Shown here one piece after another: positions 9,605 through 20,390 of a DNA stretch of 64,000 nucleotides. This stretch comes from Kangiella koreensis DSM 16069. GTDB lineage: Bacteria > Pseudomonadota > Gammaproteobacteria > Enterobacterales > Kangiellaceae. Both the position numbers and the translations under genes were made by a program. The notes under the pieces were generated by a model, which worked only from the letters and a program-made list of their open reading frames with translations, did not search any database and was not told where the DNA came from. Each line of letters starts with the position of its first letter. The stretch's first letter is position 1. Where the stretch lies: NCBI RefSeq assembly GCF_000024085.1, contig NC_013166.1, positions 1,798,001-1,862,000 of the forward strand, read 5' to 3'.

Positions 9605-10951
9605 ATGAGAAAGGTCTTCATATCCGCAGTTGTTACGACCCTTAGTATTCTTTCAATTACTCCAAGCCAGGCCAAAGTTACAGCCGATCAAGCAACGGCT
9701 TTGGGTAAAACCCTGAGTCCCATTGGGGCTGAATTAGCAGGCAGTGGGGACGGCACTATCCCAGCCTGGACAGGTGGTATCAAACAAATTCCTCAAGATT
9801 ATGAGCCAGGCGAACACCATAAAGATCCTTTTGCTGATGAGAAGGCACTACTGATCATTGATAAAAATAATGTCCAGCGTTACGCCGACAAGCTGACTGC
9901 CGGTCAGGTTGCGATGGTCAATCAATACCCTGATTACAAAATCAAGGTCTACCCAACTCATAGAACAGCCTCTTTCCCGCAAAAGGTCTATGATTACAGT
10001 ATTCAAAATGCAACTAGAGCAGAGCTTACTCAAGATGGGGCGGGTTTAGTTAATGCTAAAGTTGGCGCTCCCTTTCCAATCCCCAATAACGGCTTAGAAG
10101 CCATCTGGAACCACTTAACCCGCTACCGTGGCGAATATATAACTCGTGAGTACATTCAGGTTACGCCACAACAAGACGGCAGCTATACGCCCGTTAAATT
10201 TGAGCAGGAATCTTTACAGTATTACGTTCAGGAAAACCCTGAAAAAGACAATCTGCTGTTCCTTTATAAGCAGCGCATAACAGCACCCTCTAACTTGGCA
10301 GGCCAAGTTTTGCTCGTTCACGAAACCTCCAATCAGGTAGAAGATCCTCGCCGTGCCTGGCGTTATGATCCAGGCCGTCGACGCGCAAGCCGCACACCAA
10401 CAGTAGCTTATGATGCTCCAGCACTGGCTTCGGATGGCTTATCTACAGTTGATAACTTTGATATGTTCAGCGGCTCTCCGGATAAGTACGACTGGGAATT
10501 AAAGGGTAAGAAAGAAATCTATGTTCCCTACAACGCCTATAAATTACATAGTGACCAATTAAACTATGACGATATCATTCGTCCAGGTCATATTAATCAG
10601 GATTTGGCTAGATATGAGCTACATCGTGTCTGGGTGGTCGAAGCAACCCTTAAAGAAACCGAGCACAACATCTATAGTCGCAGAACATTCTATCTTGATG
10701 AAGACAGCTGGCAAGCGCTGCTAGTCGATCACTATGATGAAAATGGCCAACTTTGGCGCGTAGGCGAAGCTCATGCTATCAACTATTACGAAGTTCCCGT
10801 CCTTTGGAGCACTCTGGACGTGCTTCATGATCTCAAAGCCAAACGCTATATCGCTTTTGGCCTGGATAACAAAGAAACCATGTACGACTTCGGAACCGAG
10901 CTTAACTACAGTAAATTCACAGCCTCAGCACTAAGACGTGAAGGACGCTAA
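9605..10951 (+). CDS. DUF1329 family periplasmic protein
   Basis: This 448-residue exported protein has a Sec signal peptide, with the cleavage site after SQA near residue 23. The mature N-terminus has the DUF1329 hallmarks ADQATALGKTLSPIGAE and AGSGDGTIPAWTGG. The later GRRRASRTPTVAYDAP and NAYKLHSD blocks and the C-terminal FYLDEDSWQALLVDHYD are also family features. DUF1329 proteins share the LolA/LolB-like lipid-binding fold and often sit beside DUF1302 and RND genes. Here none of those partners is present and the gene stands alone with GAGG upstream and a strong terminator. The function is unproven. Confidence 0.9.
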   Translation: MRKVFISAVVTTLSILSITPSQAKVTADQATALGKTLSPIGAELAGSGDGTIPAWTGGIKQIPQDYEPGEHHKDPFADEKALLIIDKNNVQRYADKLTAGQVAMVNQYPDYKIKVYPTHRTASFPQKVYDYSIQNATRAELTQDGAGLVNAKVGAPFPIPNNGLEAIWNHLTRYRGEYITREYIQVTPQQDGSYTPVKFEQESLQYYVQENPEKDNLLFLYKQRITAPSNLAGQVLLVHETSNQVEDPRRAWRYDPGRRRASRTPTVAYDAPALASDGLSTVDNFDMFSGSPDKYDWELKGKKEIYVPYNAYKLHSDQLNYDDIIRPGHINQDLARYELHRVWVVEATLKETEHNIYSRRTFYLDEDSWQALLVDHYDENGQLWRVGEAHAINYYEVPVLWSTLDVLHDLKAKRYIAFGLDNKETMYDFGTELNYSKFTASALRREGR

Positions 10952-10993
10952 TAGAGAAATTAGTCCCCCCTGCTTTATATCCACCTGTGTTTT

Positions 10994-11020
10994 AGCCACT
11001 CTCAAGAGTGGCTTTTTTTT
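10994..11020 (+). terminator. Terminator of the DUF1329 gene
   Basis: The perfect 8-base arms AGCCACTC / GAGTGGCT have a TCAA loop and are followed by eight Ts. Confidence 0.9.
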
Positions 11021-11088
11021 GCCACTTATTGTTATGCTAAGTATAGTTCTTAATGAGCGCCACAGAAAATTCCCAATAGAGGTTTTAT

Positions 11089-11640
11089 ATGAAGAAAAGG
11101 ATCTGCCTTATACTCACCAGTAGCCTGCTCGCCCTTGCAGTGCATGTCTCCAAAGCCAAAAGTGATATCGAAATGGGCCCAGTTATTGAGGGTTATGGAC
11201 CAACTTCAGCCATCGAAGATAGTGACATCCAATTACCCGAAGGCTTTGTTTATAAAGCGCTGTTTGATATTAGCGCAACCAACCAAAAGCACGATCAATA
11301 TAATCGTAAAATAGAGTCGGTTGCCCGTTTCTTAAACATGCATGTCAGAAATGGTGTTAAGCCAGAACAGATGAAGCTAGCGGTAGTCATACATGGTGCA
11401 GCAGTCAAAGATATCTTAACCGATGAAGCTTATGCCAAACGCCATGGCTTTAAGAACCCAAATACTGACCTGATTCACCAATTAGCTGAGCATGGTGTTG
11501 AGTTCTACGTCTGCGGTCAATCAGTTGCCTTTTATGAGGTTAAGAAAAGCGAGTTATCTCCTGACGTGAAACTAGCTTTGTCGGCCATGACCATGGCGGT
11601 ATTGTTGCAGGAAGACGATTACCAGTTAATTCCGTTTTAA
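11089..11640 (+). CDS. Secreted DsrE/DsrF-like protein
   Basis: The 183-residue protein has a signal peptide (MKKRICLILTSSLLALAVHV, cut near residue 23). The rest carries a DsrE-like alpha/beta domain: KLAVVIHGAAVKDIL around 100-115, then LAEHGVEFYVCGQSV with a single conserved-position cysteine near 146, and SAMTMAVLLQEDDYQLIPF at the end. Proteins of this kind are common periplasmic hypotheticals. A sulfur-relay role known for cytosolic DsrE cannot be assumed. It is a single gene between two terminators. Confidence 0.8.
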   Translation: MKKRICLILTSSLLALAVHVSKAKSDIEMGPVIEGYGPTSAIEDSDIQLPEGFVYKALFDISATNQKHDQYNRKIESVARFLNMHVRNGVKPEQMKLAVVIHGAAVKDILTDEAYAKRHGFKNPNTDLIHQLAEHGVEFYVCGQSVAFYEVKKSELSPDVKLALSAMTMAVLLQEDDYQLIPF

Positions 11641-11669
11641 AAAAAAGCGAGCACACGGCTCGCTTTTTA
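11640..11669. terminator. Bidirectional terminator between the DsrE-like gene and obgE
   Basis: The arms AGCGAGC / GCTCGCT have a 5-base loop, with As on the left and Ts on the right, serving two convergent genes. Confidence 0.85.
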
Positions 11670-11692
11670 ATGTTTCTAATTTTGAGGAAACA

Positions 11693-12982
<1,290 letters not shown>

Positions 12983-13047
12983 CTATTACCCTGTTAGACT
13001 ATCTGTCTATCATACCGTTAAAGCAACAATCCTAAAATTGTCACTTA

Positions 13048-13082
13048 CAAAAAAAAGCCCCAGCGATGGCTGAGGCTTTTTC
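13048..13082 (-). terminator. Terminator of the rplU-rpmA transcript
   Basis: Read on the minus strand, the arms AAGCCTCAGC / GCTGGGGCTT (one mismatched pair) are followed by eight Ts, between rpmA and obgE. Some read-through to obgE is likely given the conserved gene order. Confidence 0.75.
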
Positions 13083-13096
13083 TTCATCTGATTCGA

Positions 13097-13351
13097 TTAA
13101 GCGTCGATAGAAACAAACTTACGGTTGTTTTTACCTTTAACTTCGAATTTCACTTTGCCGTCAACCTTTGCAAACAAAGTGTGATCGCGGCCTAGACCAA
13201 CACCGTTACCAGCGTGGAATCTAGTACCACGTTGACGAACGATAATGCTGCCTGCGCTTACTTCTTCACCGCCAAAGCGTTTAACACCAAGACGTTTACT
13301 TTCGGAATCGCGACCGTTACGAGTACTACCACCAGCTTTCTTGTGAGCCAT
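13097..13351 (-). CDS. rpmA: 50S ribosomal protein L27
   Basis: L27 has a flexible N-terminus that reaches the peptidyl transferase centre. The 84-residue protein begins [19 protein letters not shown], the invariant family start, and has [20 protein letters not shown] in the middle. No N-terminal pro-sequence of the Firmicutes type is present. It starts 3 bases after the rplU stop. Confidence 0.98.
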   Translation of the reverse strand: MAHKKAGGSTRNGRDSESKRLGVKRFGGEEVSAGSIIVRQRGTRFHAGNGVGLGRDHTLFAKVDGKVKFEVKGKNNRKFVSIDA

Positions 13352-13354
13352 CGT

Positions 13355-13948
13355 TTACTCTCCTTTTACCAATTCTTTAGCCTGCTCGATCCAGTTTTCA
13401 CGTTCGATGCGGCCTTTAAAGTTTAATTCTTCGTCGAATTTAGCAACATCTTCTGCTGTCCATTCGGCGATTTGTTTAAATGTAGAGATACCAGCGTCAT
13501 TTAATTTACCAACGATAACTGGACCCACACCTGAAAGTTTTGTTAAATCGTCACCCTCAGTTTTAGCGGCTTTCTTAGCTGGAGCTTTTTTGGCTGCTGC
13601 TTTTGCAGGAGCTTTTTTAGCTGTTGGCTTAGCACCATCTAGAGCGATACCGTTAATTTTAACTTCAGTATACCACTGACGGTGGCCTTGACGCTTCATG
13701 TGGTGTTTACGACGCTTGAACTTAAGAATAGTAACTTTCTTAGCGCGACCGTGATCAACAACTTCTGCTGATACTACAGCACCTTCTACTAAAGGTGTAC
13801 CAAGTTGAATATTATCACCATCTGCTACCATCAATACTTCACTGAAGTCGATGTTAGCACCAGTTTCCGCTTCGATTTTCTCCAAGCGAACAACTTGGCC
13901 TTCTTTAACGCGGTGCTGTTTGCCACCACTTTTTATTACTGCGTACAT
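13355..13948 (-). CDS. rplU: 50S ribosomal protein L21 with C-terminal helix-hairpin-helix-like extension
   Basis: Residues 1-103 are a normal L21 ([32 protein letters not shown]). They are followed by an Ala/Lys/Pro-rich linker (about 108-133) and a 60-residue globular tail starting [20 protein letters not shown]. The tail has the GVGP helix-hairpin-helix signature and ends [21 protein letters not shown]. coli L21 stops at 103 residues. Tails like this are familiar in alphaproteobacterial L21 and in some NuoE subunits, which is knowledge of the family and not a search result. It is the first gene of rplU-rpmA and is divergent from ispB. Confidence 0.96.
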   Translation of the reverse strand: MYAVIKSGGKQHRVKEGQVVRLEKIEAETGANIDFSEVLMVADGDNIQLGTPLVEGAVVSAEVVDHGRAKKVTILKFKRRKHHMKRQGHRQWYTEVKINGIALDGAKPTAKKAPAKAAAKKAPAKKAAKTEGDDLTKLSGVGPVIVGKLNDAGISTFKQIAEWTAEDVAKFDEELNFKGRIERENWIEQAKELVKGE

Positions 13949-14228
13949 ATTTATTCTCCAGTTTTGACCCTCTCGTATATCTCAACGACAAGGTTAATAT
14001 GTAATGCGATTACGAATTAAGGGCGCGAATTGTAAGCCAAAGCAGGCGTTGGATCAAGCGAAAAGCCGATGAAACCTGGCTTTTTTACGCTTTTTTCACC
14101 TGTTTATGCCTAGCATCGGGCTGTGCTTTGAAAAAACGTCGATAACACTTGACCGAAACGCCTTGCCTCACTAGGATTGCGGTGCATTTTATTGATTTTC
14201 CTACAGAATACAAACGCTTTTGATAATT

Positions 14229-15200
14229 ATGATGACCCTAGATGAAATCAGAGACTTGGTTGCAGATGAGTTTGATACGACCAACCAAATCATTATAGAC
14301 AGACTGCAATCGGACGTGGTTCTTGTGAATCAGGTCGGTCATTATATTGTTGCGGCGGGAGGTAAGCGACTGCGTCCTATGCTCCTTCTTCTAGCCGCTA
14401 AGTCGTTAAATTATCAAGGCAAATTCCATCCGAACCTCGCTGCAGTGATTGAGCTTATCCATACCGCCACGCTGCTTCATGATGATGTTGTGGATGAATC
14501 TGATCTACGCCGAGGTCGCCAAACCGCCAATGCCATGTTTGGTAATCAAGCCTCGGTACTGGTAGGTGACTATTTATACAGCCGCTCCTTCCAGATGATG
14601 GTTGAGGTAGGCGAAATGCGAGTGATGGAAGTACTCTCGGAAACCACTAATGAAGTAGCAGCTGGTGAAGTCCTACAGCTAATGAACGTCAATGATCCTG
14701 ATGTGGACGAAGCTTCATATTACCAAGTGATTGAACGTAAAACCGCTATTCTATTTGCTGCTGCTACTCAATTAGCCGCCATTCTTGCCGGTGCCAGCAA
14801 AGACGTTGAGGAAGGTTTACGTGAATACGGCTTGCAGCTCGGCAATGCTTTCCAGCTAGTGGACGATGCTCTGGATTATGCAGCTGATACCGAAGAGCTC
14901 GGTAAGAACGTCGGTGATGATCTGGCGGAAGGTAAGCCTACTCTACCCCTTATTTATGCGATGCAGCATGGGTCTGACACCGATGCGCAAATGATCCGCC
15001 AAGCCATCGAACAGGGTGGACTTGATAATATGGATGCCATTTTACGCATTATCCAAGATACAGGCGCGATCGAATACACCTACCAATCAGCAGAGAAAGC
15101 GGTTGCTAAAGCCATTAGTGCTCTAAAGCCACTACCAGAGAGTCAGTATAAACAGGCACTGATTGATATTGCCAACCTGTCCCTCAAGCGCAACTCCTAA
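14229..15200 (+). CDS. ispB: Octaprenyl diphosphate synthase
   Basis: IspB makes the polyprenyl side chain of ubiquinone from IPP and FPP. The first Asp-rich motif is DDVVDESDLRRG near residue 84 and the second is DDALDYAAD near 212, with GGKRLRP at about 42. The ATG chosen gives 323 residues, the length of E. coli IspB; a TTG nine bases earlier is in frame but adds only three residues. It is divergent from rplU, the standard arrangement. Confidence 0.96.
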   Translation: MMTLDEIRDLVADEFDTTNQIIIDRLQSDVVLVNQVGHYIVAAGGKRLRPMLLLLAAKSLNYQGKFHPNLAAVIELIHTATLLHDDVVDESDLRRGRQTANAMFGNQASVLVGDYLYSRSFQMMVEVGEMRVMEVLSETTNEVAAGEVLQLMNVNDPDVDEASYYQVIERKTAILFAAATQLAAILAGASKDVEEGLREYGLQLGNAFQLVDDALDYAADTEELGKNVGDDLAEGKPTLPLIYAMQHGSDTDAQMIRQAIEQGGLDNMDAILRIIQDTGAIEYTYQSAEKAVAKAISALKPLPESQYKQALIDIANLSLKRNS

Positions 15201-15328
15201 TATCGAACCAATGAGTCTTTACCCATAATTTATACCTTGCCAAAGATGGGCTAACAGACAATGATTCAGACTATCTATTTAAAAAGCTAATCAGTGGCAA
15301 AAAAATTGACAATTGATAGCTTTTAGCT

Positions 15329-15358
15329 CTCGCAAGCGTTTTTAATTTCTGCGATAAT
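15329..15358 (+). promoter_or_regulatory. Candidate promoter of pckA
   Basis: The extended -10 element TGCGATAAT lies about 87 bases upstream of the pckA start. No good -35 is seen at the right spacing, so activity may rely on the TG extension or an activator. Confidence 0.35.
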
Positions 15359-15444
15359 AGCGCGCAATTTTAAGCATCCCGAAACGCTTAGCTTAACAGT
15401 TGCATTGCAAAGGTTTGAGAGCCTTTGTCCAAGAGGAGTACCTA

Positions 15445-17046
15445 ATGTCTCGCAATCTTGATTTAAGCCAATATGGCATCCACTCAGTTTCAGAAATCGT
15501 TTATAACCCGTCTTACGAATTACTATTTGAAGAAGAAACCAAGCCCGGCGCTGAAGGTTATGAAAAAGGCGTGGTTACTGACACGGGTGCGGTTGCTGTA
15601 GATACCGGTATCTTCACAGGTCGTTCACCAAAAGATAAATACATCGTTATGGATGACACCTCTCGCGATACTGTGTGGTGGTCAAAAAATGGCGTGAATG
15701 ATAATAAACCTATTTCTGCTGAAGTCTGGTCTGACTTAAAGCAAGTGGTGACCAATCAACTATCAGAAAGCCGTCTGTTTGTAGTGGATACTTTCTGCGG
15801 CGCTGATGAGGAAACTCGCTTAAAAGTACGCTTTATCACTCAGGTTGCATGGCAAGCTCACTTCGTTAAAAACATGTTTATTCGTCCAACTGAAGAAGAG
15901 CTGGAAGGTTTCGAGCCAGACTTCGTGGTCATGAATGGTTCAAAAGCAACTAACACTAAGTGGCAGGAGCATGGTCTTAACTCAGAAAATTTTGTGGCCT
16001 TCAATCTGACTGAAAAAATTCAGCTCATTGGTGGCACCTGGTATGGTGGCGAAATGAAGAAAGGTATGTTCTCAATGATGAACTACTTGCTTCCGCTAAA
16101 AGGCATTGCTTCCATGCACTGCTCTGCTAATGTTGGTCAAAAAGGCGACGTAGCAATCTTCTTCGGTCTGTCTGGTACCGGCAAAACAACCCTTTCAACT
16201 GACCCAAAGCGTGCTTTGATTGGTGATGATGAGCATGGCTGGGATGATAATGGTGTCTTTAACTTCGAAGGTGGTTGTTACGCAAAAACCATCAATCTGA
16301 CTGAAGAAAATGAGCCTGACATTTACCGCGCAATTCGTCGAGACGCTTTACTTGAGAATGTAGTCGTTGATGAAAGCGGTAAAATCGATTTTGACGATGG
16401 TAGTAAAACTGAAAACACTCGTGTTTCTTATCCTATTTACCACATCGACAATATTGTAAAACCGGTTTCAATGGCAGGCCACGCTCAGAAAGTCGTGTTC
16501 CTGACAGCTGATGCATTTGGCGTACTCCCTCCAGTGGCCAAGCTCACTCCTGACCAAACTCAATACTACTTCCTATCGGGCTTCACAGCTAAACTGGCGG
16601 GTACCGAGCGTGGTATTACGGAACCAACTCCAACTTTCTCCTCCTGCTTTGGTGAAGCATTCTTATCCTTACATCCAACTCAATATGCGGAAGTACTAGA
16701 AAAACGTATTCAAGATGCCGGCGCAGAAGTGTATTTAGTCAATACTGGCTGGAACGGCACCGGTAAACGTATCTCCATCAAAGATACTCGCGGTATTATC
16801 GATGCCATTATGGATGGTTCTATTGAAGAATGTTCATTCGAAAACCTACCTTATTTCAATCTAGCTATCCCAACTGAATTAAAAGGCGTCGATACCAACA
16901 TCCTAAACCCACAAAACACCTATGAGTCCGCCGCTGAGTGGGAAGAAAAAGCGAAAAAGCTTGCAGCAATGTTCGTTAAGAACTTTGACCGGTTCGCTGA
17001 TAACGACAAAGCTAAAGCTTTAATTTCAGCTGGTCCATCGCTTTAA
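15445..17046 (+). CDS. pckA: Phosphoenolpyruvate carboxykinase (ATP)
   Basis: PckA converts oxaloacetate and ATP to PEP in gluconeogenesis. The P-loop is [14 protein letters not shown] near residue 242. Other blocks are RSPKDKYIV near 53, [11 protein letters not shown] near 275 and [10 protein letters not shown] near 433. The start was placed at the ATG beginning [10 protein letters not shown] because AAGAGGAGT lies directly upstream; an earlier in-frame start adds 15 unrelated residues. The resulting 533 residues is usual for the bacterial ATP form. It is monocistronic and closed by a strong terminator. Confidence 0.97.
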   Translation: MSRNLDLSQYGIHSVSEIVYNPSYELLFEEETKPGAEGYEKGVVTDTGAVAVDTGIFTGRSPKDKYIVMDDTSRDTVWWSKNGVNDNKPISAEVWSDLKQVVTNQLSESRLFVVDTFCGADEETRLKVRFITQVAWQAHFVKNMFIRPTEEELEGFEPDFVVMNGSKATNTKWQEHGLNSENFVAFNLTEKIQLIGGTWYGGEMKKGMFSMMNYLLPLKGIASMHCSANVGQKGDVAIFFGLSGTGKTTLSTDPKRALIGDDEHGWDDNGVFNFEGGCYAKTINLTEENEPDIYRAIRRDALLENVVVDESGKIDFDDGSKTENTRVSYPIYHIDNIVKPVSMAGHAQKVVFLTADAFGVLPPVAKLTPDQTQYYFLSGFTAKLAGTERGITEPTPTFSSCFGEAFLSLHPTQYAEVLEKRIQDAGAEVYLVNTGWNGTGKRISIKDTRGIIDAIMDGSIEECSFENLPYFNLAIPTELKGVDTNILNPQNTYESAAEWEEKAKKLAAMFVKNFDRFADNDKAKALISAGPSL

Positions 17047-17068
17047 TAGCAAGTTTAAAGCTCAAAAT

Positions 17069-17098
17069 AAAAGCCGCTCAGAGCGGCTTTTTTTTTTT
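17069..17098 (+). terminator. pckA terminator
   Basis: The arms AAGCCGCT / AGCGGCTT have a CAG loop and run into a tract of about eleven Ts. Confidence 0.92.
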
Positions 17099-17127
17099 CT
17101 AACTTTTTATAATTGAGTCAGTAGTAA

Positions 17128-19485
17128 TTAAATCAACTTTGGTTTATCGATATGGTAGCCCTGTCCATAATCAAAGCCCATTTCTTTAATTTTATTTAAC
17201 ACCTGCTCGTTCTCGACAAATTCTGCAATGGTCTTAATACCAAGCTGCACACTAATTTCACAAATACTTTTCACAATAGTTTGGTCATAATCATTTTCGA
17301 GTATCTGCTTAATGAAGGAGCCATCAACTTTAATAAAGTCTACTGGAATATTCCTGAGGTACCCATAGGATGACATACCACTACCAAAGTCATCCAACGC
17401 AAACTTACAACCAAAACGATTAAGACTGTCAATAAACTCTTTTACCAATTCATAATTATTGATAGCCGCAGTCTCAGTAATCTCAAAAACCATATACTGA
17501 GCTAACTCCTGGTTCTCTGAAATTTGTTCGACCAAGCTCTCTCTAAACTCTTCACTATTGAGAGACACACCTGACAGATTGATACACCATAAATAATCAC
17601 TAGCCTGACTATTGGCTTCTAAATATTCCAACACACGGTTTACAACCCAATTGTCGACCTGTGGCATTATATTAAACCGTTCTGCGGCTGGGATAAATTC
17701 AATCGGTGGTATCATACCACCATGCTCATCCAACATAACGACAAGCACTTCTTTCAGATCACCATCTCCATTTAAGTCTTTAATGGTTTGAGTTCGTAGG
17801 GCAAAGCGATCTTCATCAAGGGCTTTATTGATACGGTTAACCCATAACACCTGTTGGTGAAAATGAATGCTCTCAGGGTCGCTTTTATCGAACACATGGA
17901 TCCGATTACCACCTTTTTCTTTCGCTATGGTTCGAGCAGATGCAAGCTCCGAAAGCACTTCACTAGGGCCTAATGTGTCTGAGCCAATTGTCGCCATACC
18001 GGCACTTGCATCGATGCTGATGTGCATCTCTGTCCAATCAAATACAGTATCGTGTACTGTCATTAGGATATTATGAATTACCTTGAAGGCCGACTCTAAA
18101 TTAGCCTGGTCAAAAACAATCAAAAACTCATCTGCACTAAGTCGATATGCATGATCTTTTGCCCCAATATTAGTGTGAATAATCTTGGCAAACTGTTTCA
18201 GAACAAAGTTACCTGCTTCATGCCCAAAAGAGTCATTAACGAGATTAAACTTGTCAATATCGAGCAAACAGGCAATATGCTTGGCTCCACCACCCTGACT
18301 TATTAACTCGTTTAGGAATTTATCCAGAGCAAACCGGTTTTCAAGATCAGTCAGGAAATCGTGATTCGCCTGATACACAAGTTGATTTCGACTCGACTCA
18401 AGCTCACTGATGTTTTTCCTTAACTCACCTTTGCTCTCAAGTAAAACCTTATTATTGCGATAGAGCACAAAAACCAGATACATGAAGTAGAACAGGAATA
18501 TGGTCAGCAACATAACTAGCAGCATCAGCGAATAACGAGCATTGGATAGCGGCAAATAAAACTCTTCTACATTACCGGTAATCGTTAAGTTCCAAACCCT
18601 ACCACCTAACTCAAATTTTCTATCAATAGTAAATGCATTGTCAGTATCGACTTGCGATTGACCTCTCGAGTGATGCTCAAGTAATAGGGTATTACCCCCA
18701 TCCGTCACATCATTTATGGTGAGCGACAATCCAAAGCGAGCTAACTCACTTGAAGTCTCGCTAATAAGATCTTCTAAAACAAACACACCTTCGGATACAC
18801 CGATTATATTTACCTGATTAGTTTCTTTTGCATAACGATATGCCGGAGCGAACACTAGAGCCGCAGATTTTCCTGGATGCTGATGTAACTCCATACGCGA
18901 AGTTACTGTCGTTGAGTTGGTGCGAATAGCTCTTTCTAGTGCTTCCTGACGTGCTTCCGCACGATAAGGGTCATAGCCTATGACTTCATCATTTTCTTGA
19001 TAAGGATAAGCATAAAGGATTGGGTAATAAACTTGCCGATTTAATTGTAAAGGAATTAAGCTTCCGTCAGAGGTTTTTTCAGTTAAGCTAAAATCAGGAT
19101 ACTGCTCACGAGCTGTCTCAAGAAATGACTCTAGATCTTCATGTTTAACAAATTGCACATACTCGAATGCTTGAATACCGCGGTGCTTTATCAGATTACT
19201 CTTGGCAAAATGTTCGAATTCAAATCGAGTAACTTTTTCAGACAGTGAAAAAAAAGTGGCTAACTGCTCAACATCATCAATAAACCGTTTAACATCACCA
19301 GTAACCCTTAGCACATAGCGAGTTGAAACATCATTGAAGCGCTCCTCAGCATACTGATGTTCGGTTGTCTCTAACCACCGTGCAGCAAGAAATAAAAAAG
19401 CAAAACCTAATAGTACAATAATTCCGATTGCAATCAGATTTTTTACCAGAAAAGGTAACGGCTTAGCCTTTTTTATCATTAACAC
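17128..19485 (-). CDS. Membrane CHASE-GGDEF-EAL cyclic-di-GMP protein
   Basis: The 785-residue inner-membrane protein is probably a sensor phosphodiesterase. It has TM1 at about 13-34, a periplasmic CHASE domain at about 75-270 (NLIKHRGIQAFEYVQFV), TM2 at about 308-332, then GGDEF and EAL domains. The GGDEF signature is replaced by SADEF near residue 449, so cyclase activity is unlikely. The EAL motif reads EVL and its usual Arg is lost. The other catalytic blocks remain: INLSG, EITE, DDFGSGMSSYGYL, IKVDG and YGQGYHIDKP. It is the last gene of a three-gene operon, 14 bases after the propeller gene. Confidence 0.9.
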   Translation of the reverse strand: MLMIKKAKPLPFLVKNLIAIGIIVLLGFAFLFLAARWLETTEHQYAEERFNDVSTRYVLRVTGDVKRFIDDVEQLATFFSLSEKVTRFEFEHFAKSNLIKHRGIQAFEYVQFVKHEDLESFLETAREQYPDFSLTEKTSDGSLIPLQLNRQVYYPILYAYPYQENDEVIGYDPYRAEARQEALERAIRTNSTTVTSRMELHQHPGKSAALVFAPAYRYAKETNQVNIIGVSEGVFVLEDLISETSSELARFGLSLTINDVTDGGNTLLLEHHSRGQSQVDTDNAFTIDRKFELGGRVWNLTITGNVEEFYLPLSNARYSLMLLVMLLTIFLFYFMYLVFVLYRNNKVLLESKGELRKNISELESSRNQLVYQANHDFLTDLENRFALDKFLNELISQGGGAKHIACLLDIDKFNLVNDSFGHEAGNFVLKQFAKIIHTNIGAKDHAYRLSADEFLIVFDQANLESAFKVIHNILMTVHDTVFDWTEMHISIDASAGMATIGSDTLGPSEVLSELASARTIAKEKGGNRIHVFDKSDPESIHFHQQVLWVNRINKALDEDRFALRTQTIKDLNGDGDLKEVLVVMLDEHGGMIPPIEFIPAAERFNIMPQVDNWVVNRVLEYLEANSQASDYLWCINLSGVSLNSEEFRESLVEQISENQELAQYMVFEITETAAINNYELVKEFIDSLNRFGCKFALDDFGSGMSSYGYLRNIPVDFIKVDGSFIKQILENDYDQTIVKSICEISVQLGIKTIAEFVENEQVLNKIKEMGFDYGQGYHIDKPKLI

Positions 19486-19499
19486 TGCTCCTAGAGAGT

Positions 19500-20387
19500 T
19501 TACTCGTGGACTATAGCAAGTTTCTTTTTATTAGAGTCGAGTGCAAGCCTGCTTATATTATTAATACCTAAATCATTAAGATCGGCTATTTGCTTCTTAT
19601 TTGTACTACTTATATACCACAATTGACTGCCCTTACCAACAGCCACTCCATCTGAGTCCAACCAAACATAATCCTGCACACCTTCAGGTAGAACAATGCC
19701 TGTGGCTTGAATTTCGCCGTGTTGGTTAATCAAAAAAATGTGATGCTGACCATCTATAACCCGAGTGAAACTTACTTTATTCTCTTCTAGTCGCTGCAAG
19801 CAACGACCGATATTTTCAACCAATGGATCTGCCTTCCCCTCAGCTTTGAGATCAAATAATTGCAACGTCATCACTTCGCCCAATACAAAGGTAGCAGCTA
19901 ACTCTGGGTTGAGCCATGCATGATAACCCACGGGTTCAATAGCTGGATTGAGAACTTGTTGGGACGCATCATCAATATTCACCAAGCGCAGATGTTGCTG
20001 GCCTTCAGAATTAACCCCTATGACACTCAAGGTTCGATCATCATAAACAGTTGGAGAATATTCACTAACATCATCACTATGGGTAATATTGACGAGTTTT
20101 TTATCTGCAAAGTTGTAAGCAAAGATATCCGTTTGTTCGTCCATCATCCGCGTAAAATATAGCAGCTCACCGTTGGCAGAAAAATGAGGCTGGTTGTCAT
20201 AACCGACATGCTTAAGAGCATTGAGGGCATTACCAGCATCCACTTTCATTGCACTACCAGGAGAGCTCACAGGAATGACAACAATATCAGTAGAAGGGAT
20301 TGAAGGGGTTTCGTCTTCTGCACGCAAATCTGACACACAGATTAAATGTGCTGACAATACACTTGCCAGCAAGCAAGGAAAGTTCAT
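19500..20387 (-). CDS. Secreted TolB-like beta-propeller protein, function unknown
   Basis: The 295-residue protein has a signal peptide cleaved near residue 23 (DLRAED). The body carries repeated PD40/TolB-like blades, for example HFSANGELLYFTRMMDEQTD, SEYSPTVYDDRTLSVIGVN and a later VWLDSDGVAVGKGSQLWYI. It is probably periplasmic. I cannot name a family. Its operon position between a cytosolic nucleotide cyclase and a membrane CHASE receptor suggests a periplasmic accessory, perhaps a ligand or partner sensor, but that is inference. Confidence 0.75.
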   Translation of the reverse strand: MNFPCLLASVLSAHLICVSDLRAEDETPSIPSTDIVVIPVSSPGSAMKVDAGNALNALKHVGYDNQPHFSANGELLYFTRMMDEQTDIFAYNFADKKLVNITHSDDVSEYSPTVYDDRTLSVIGVNSEGQQHLRLVNIDDASQQVLNPAIEPVGYHAWLNPELAATFVLGEVMTLQLFDLKAEGKADPLVENIGRCLQRLEENKVSFTRVIDGQHHIFLINQHGEIQATGIVLPEGVQDYVWLDSDGVAVGKGSQLWYISSTNKKQIADLNDLGINNISRLALDSNKKKLAIVHE

Positions 20388-20390
20388 TTA

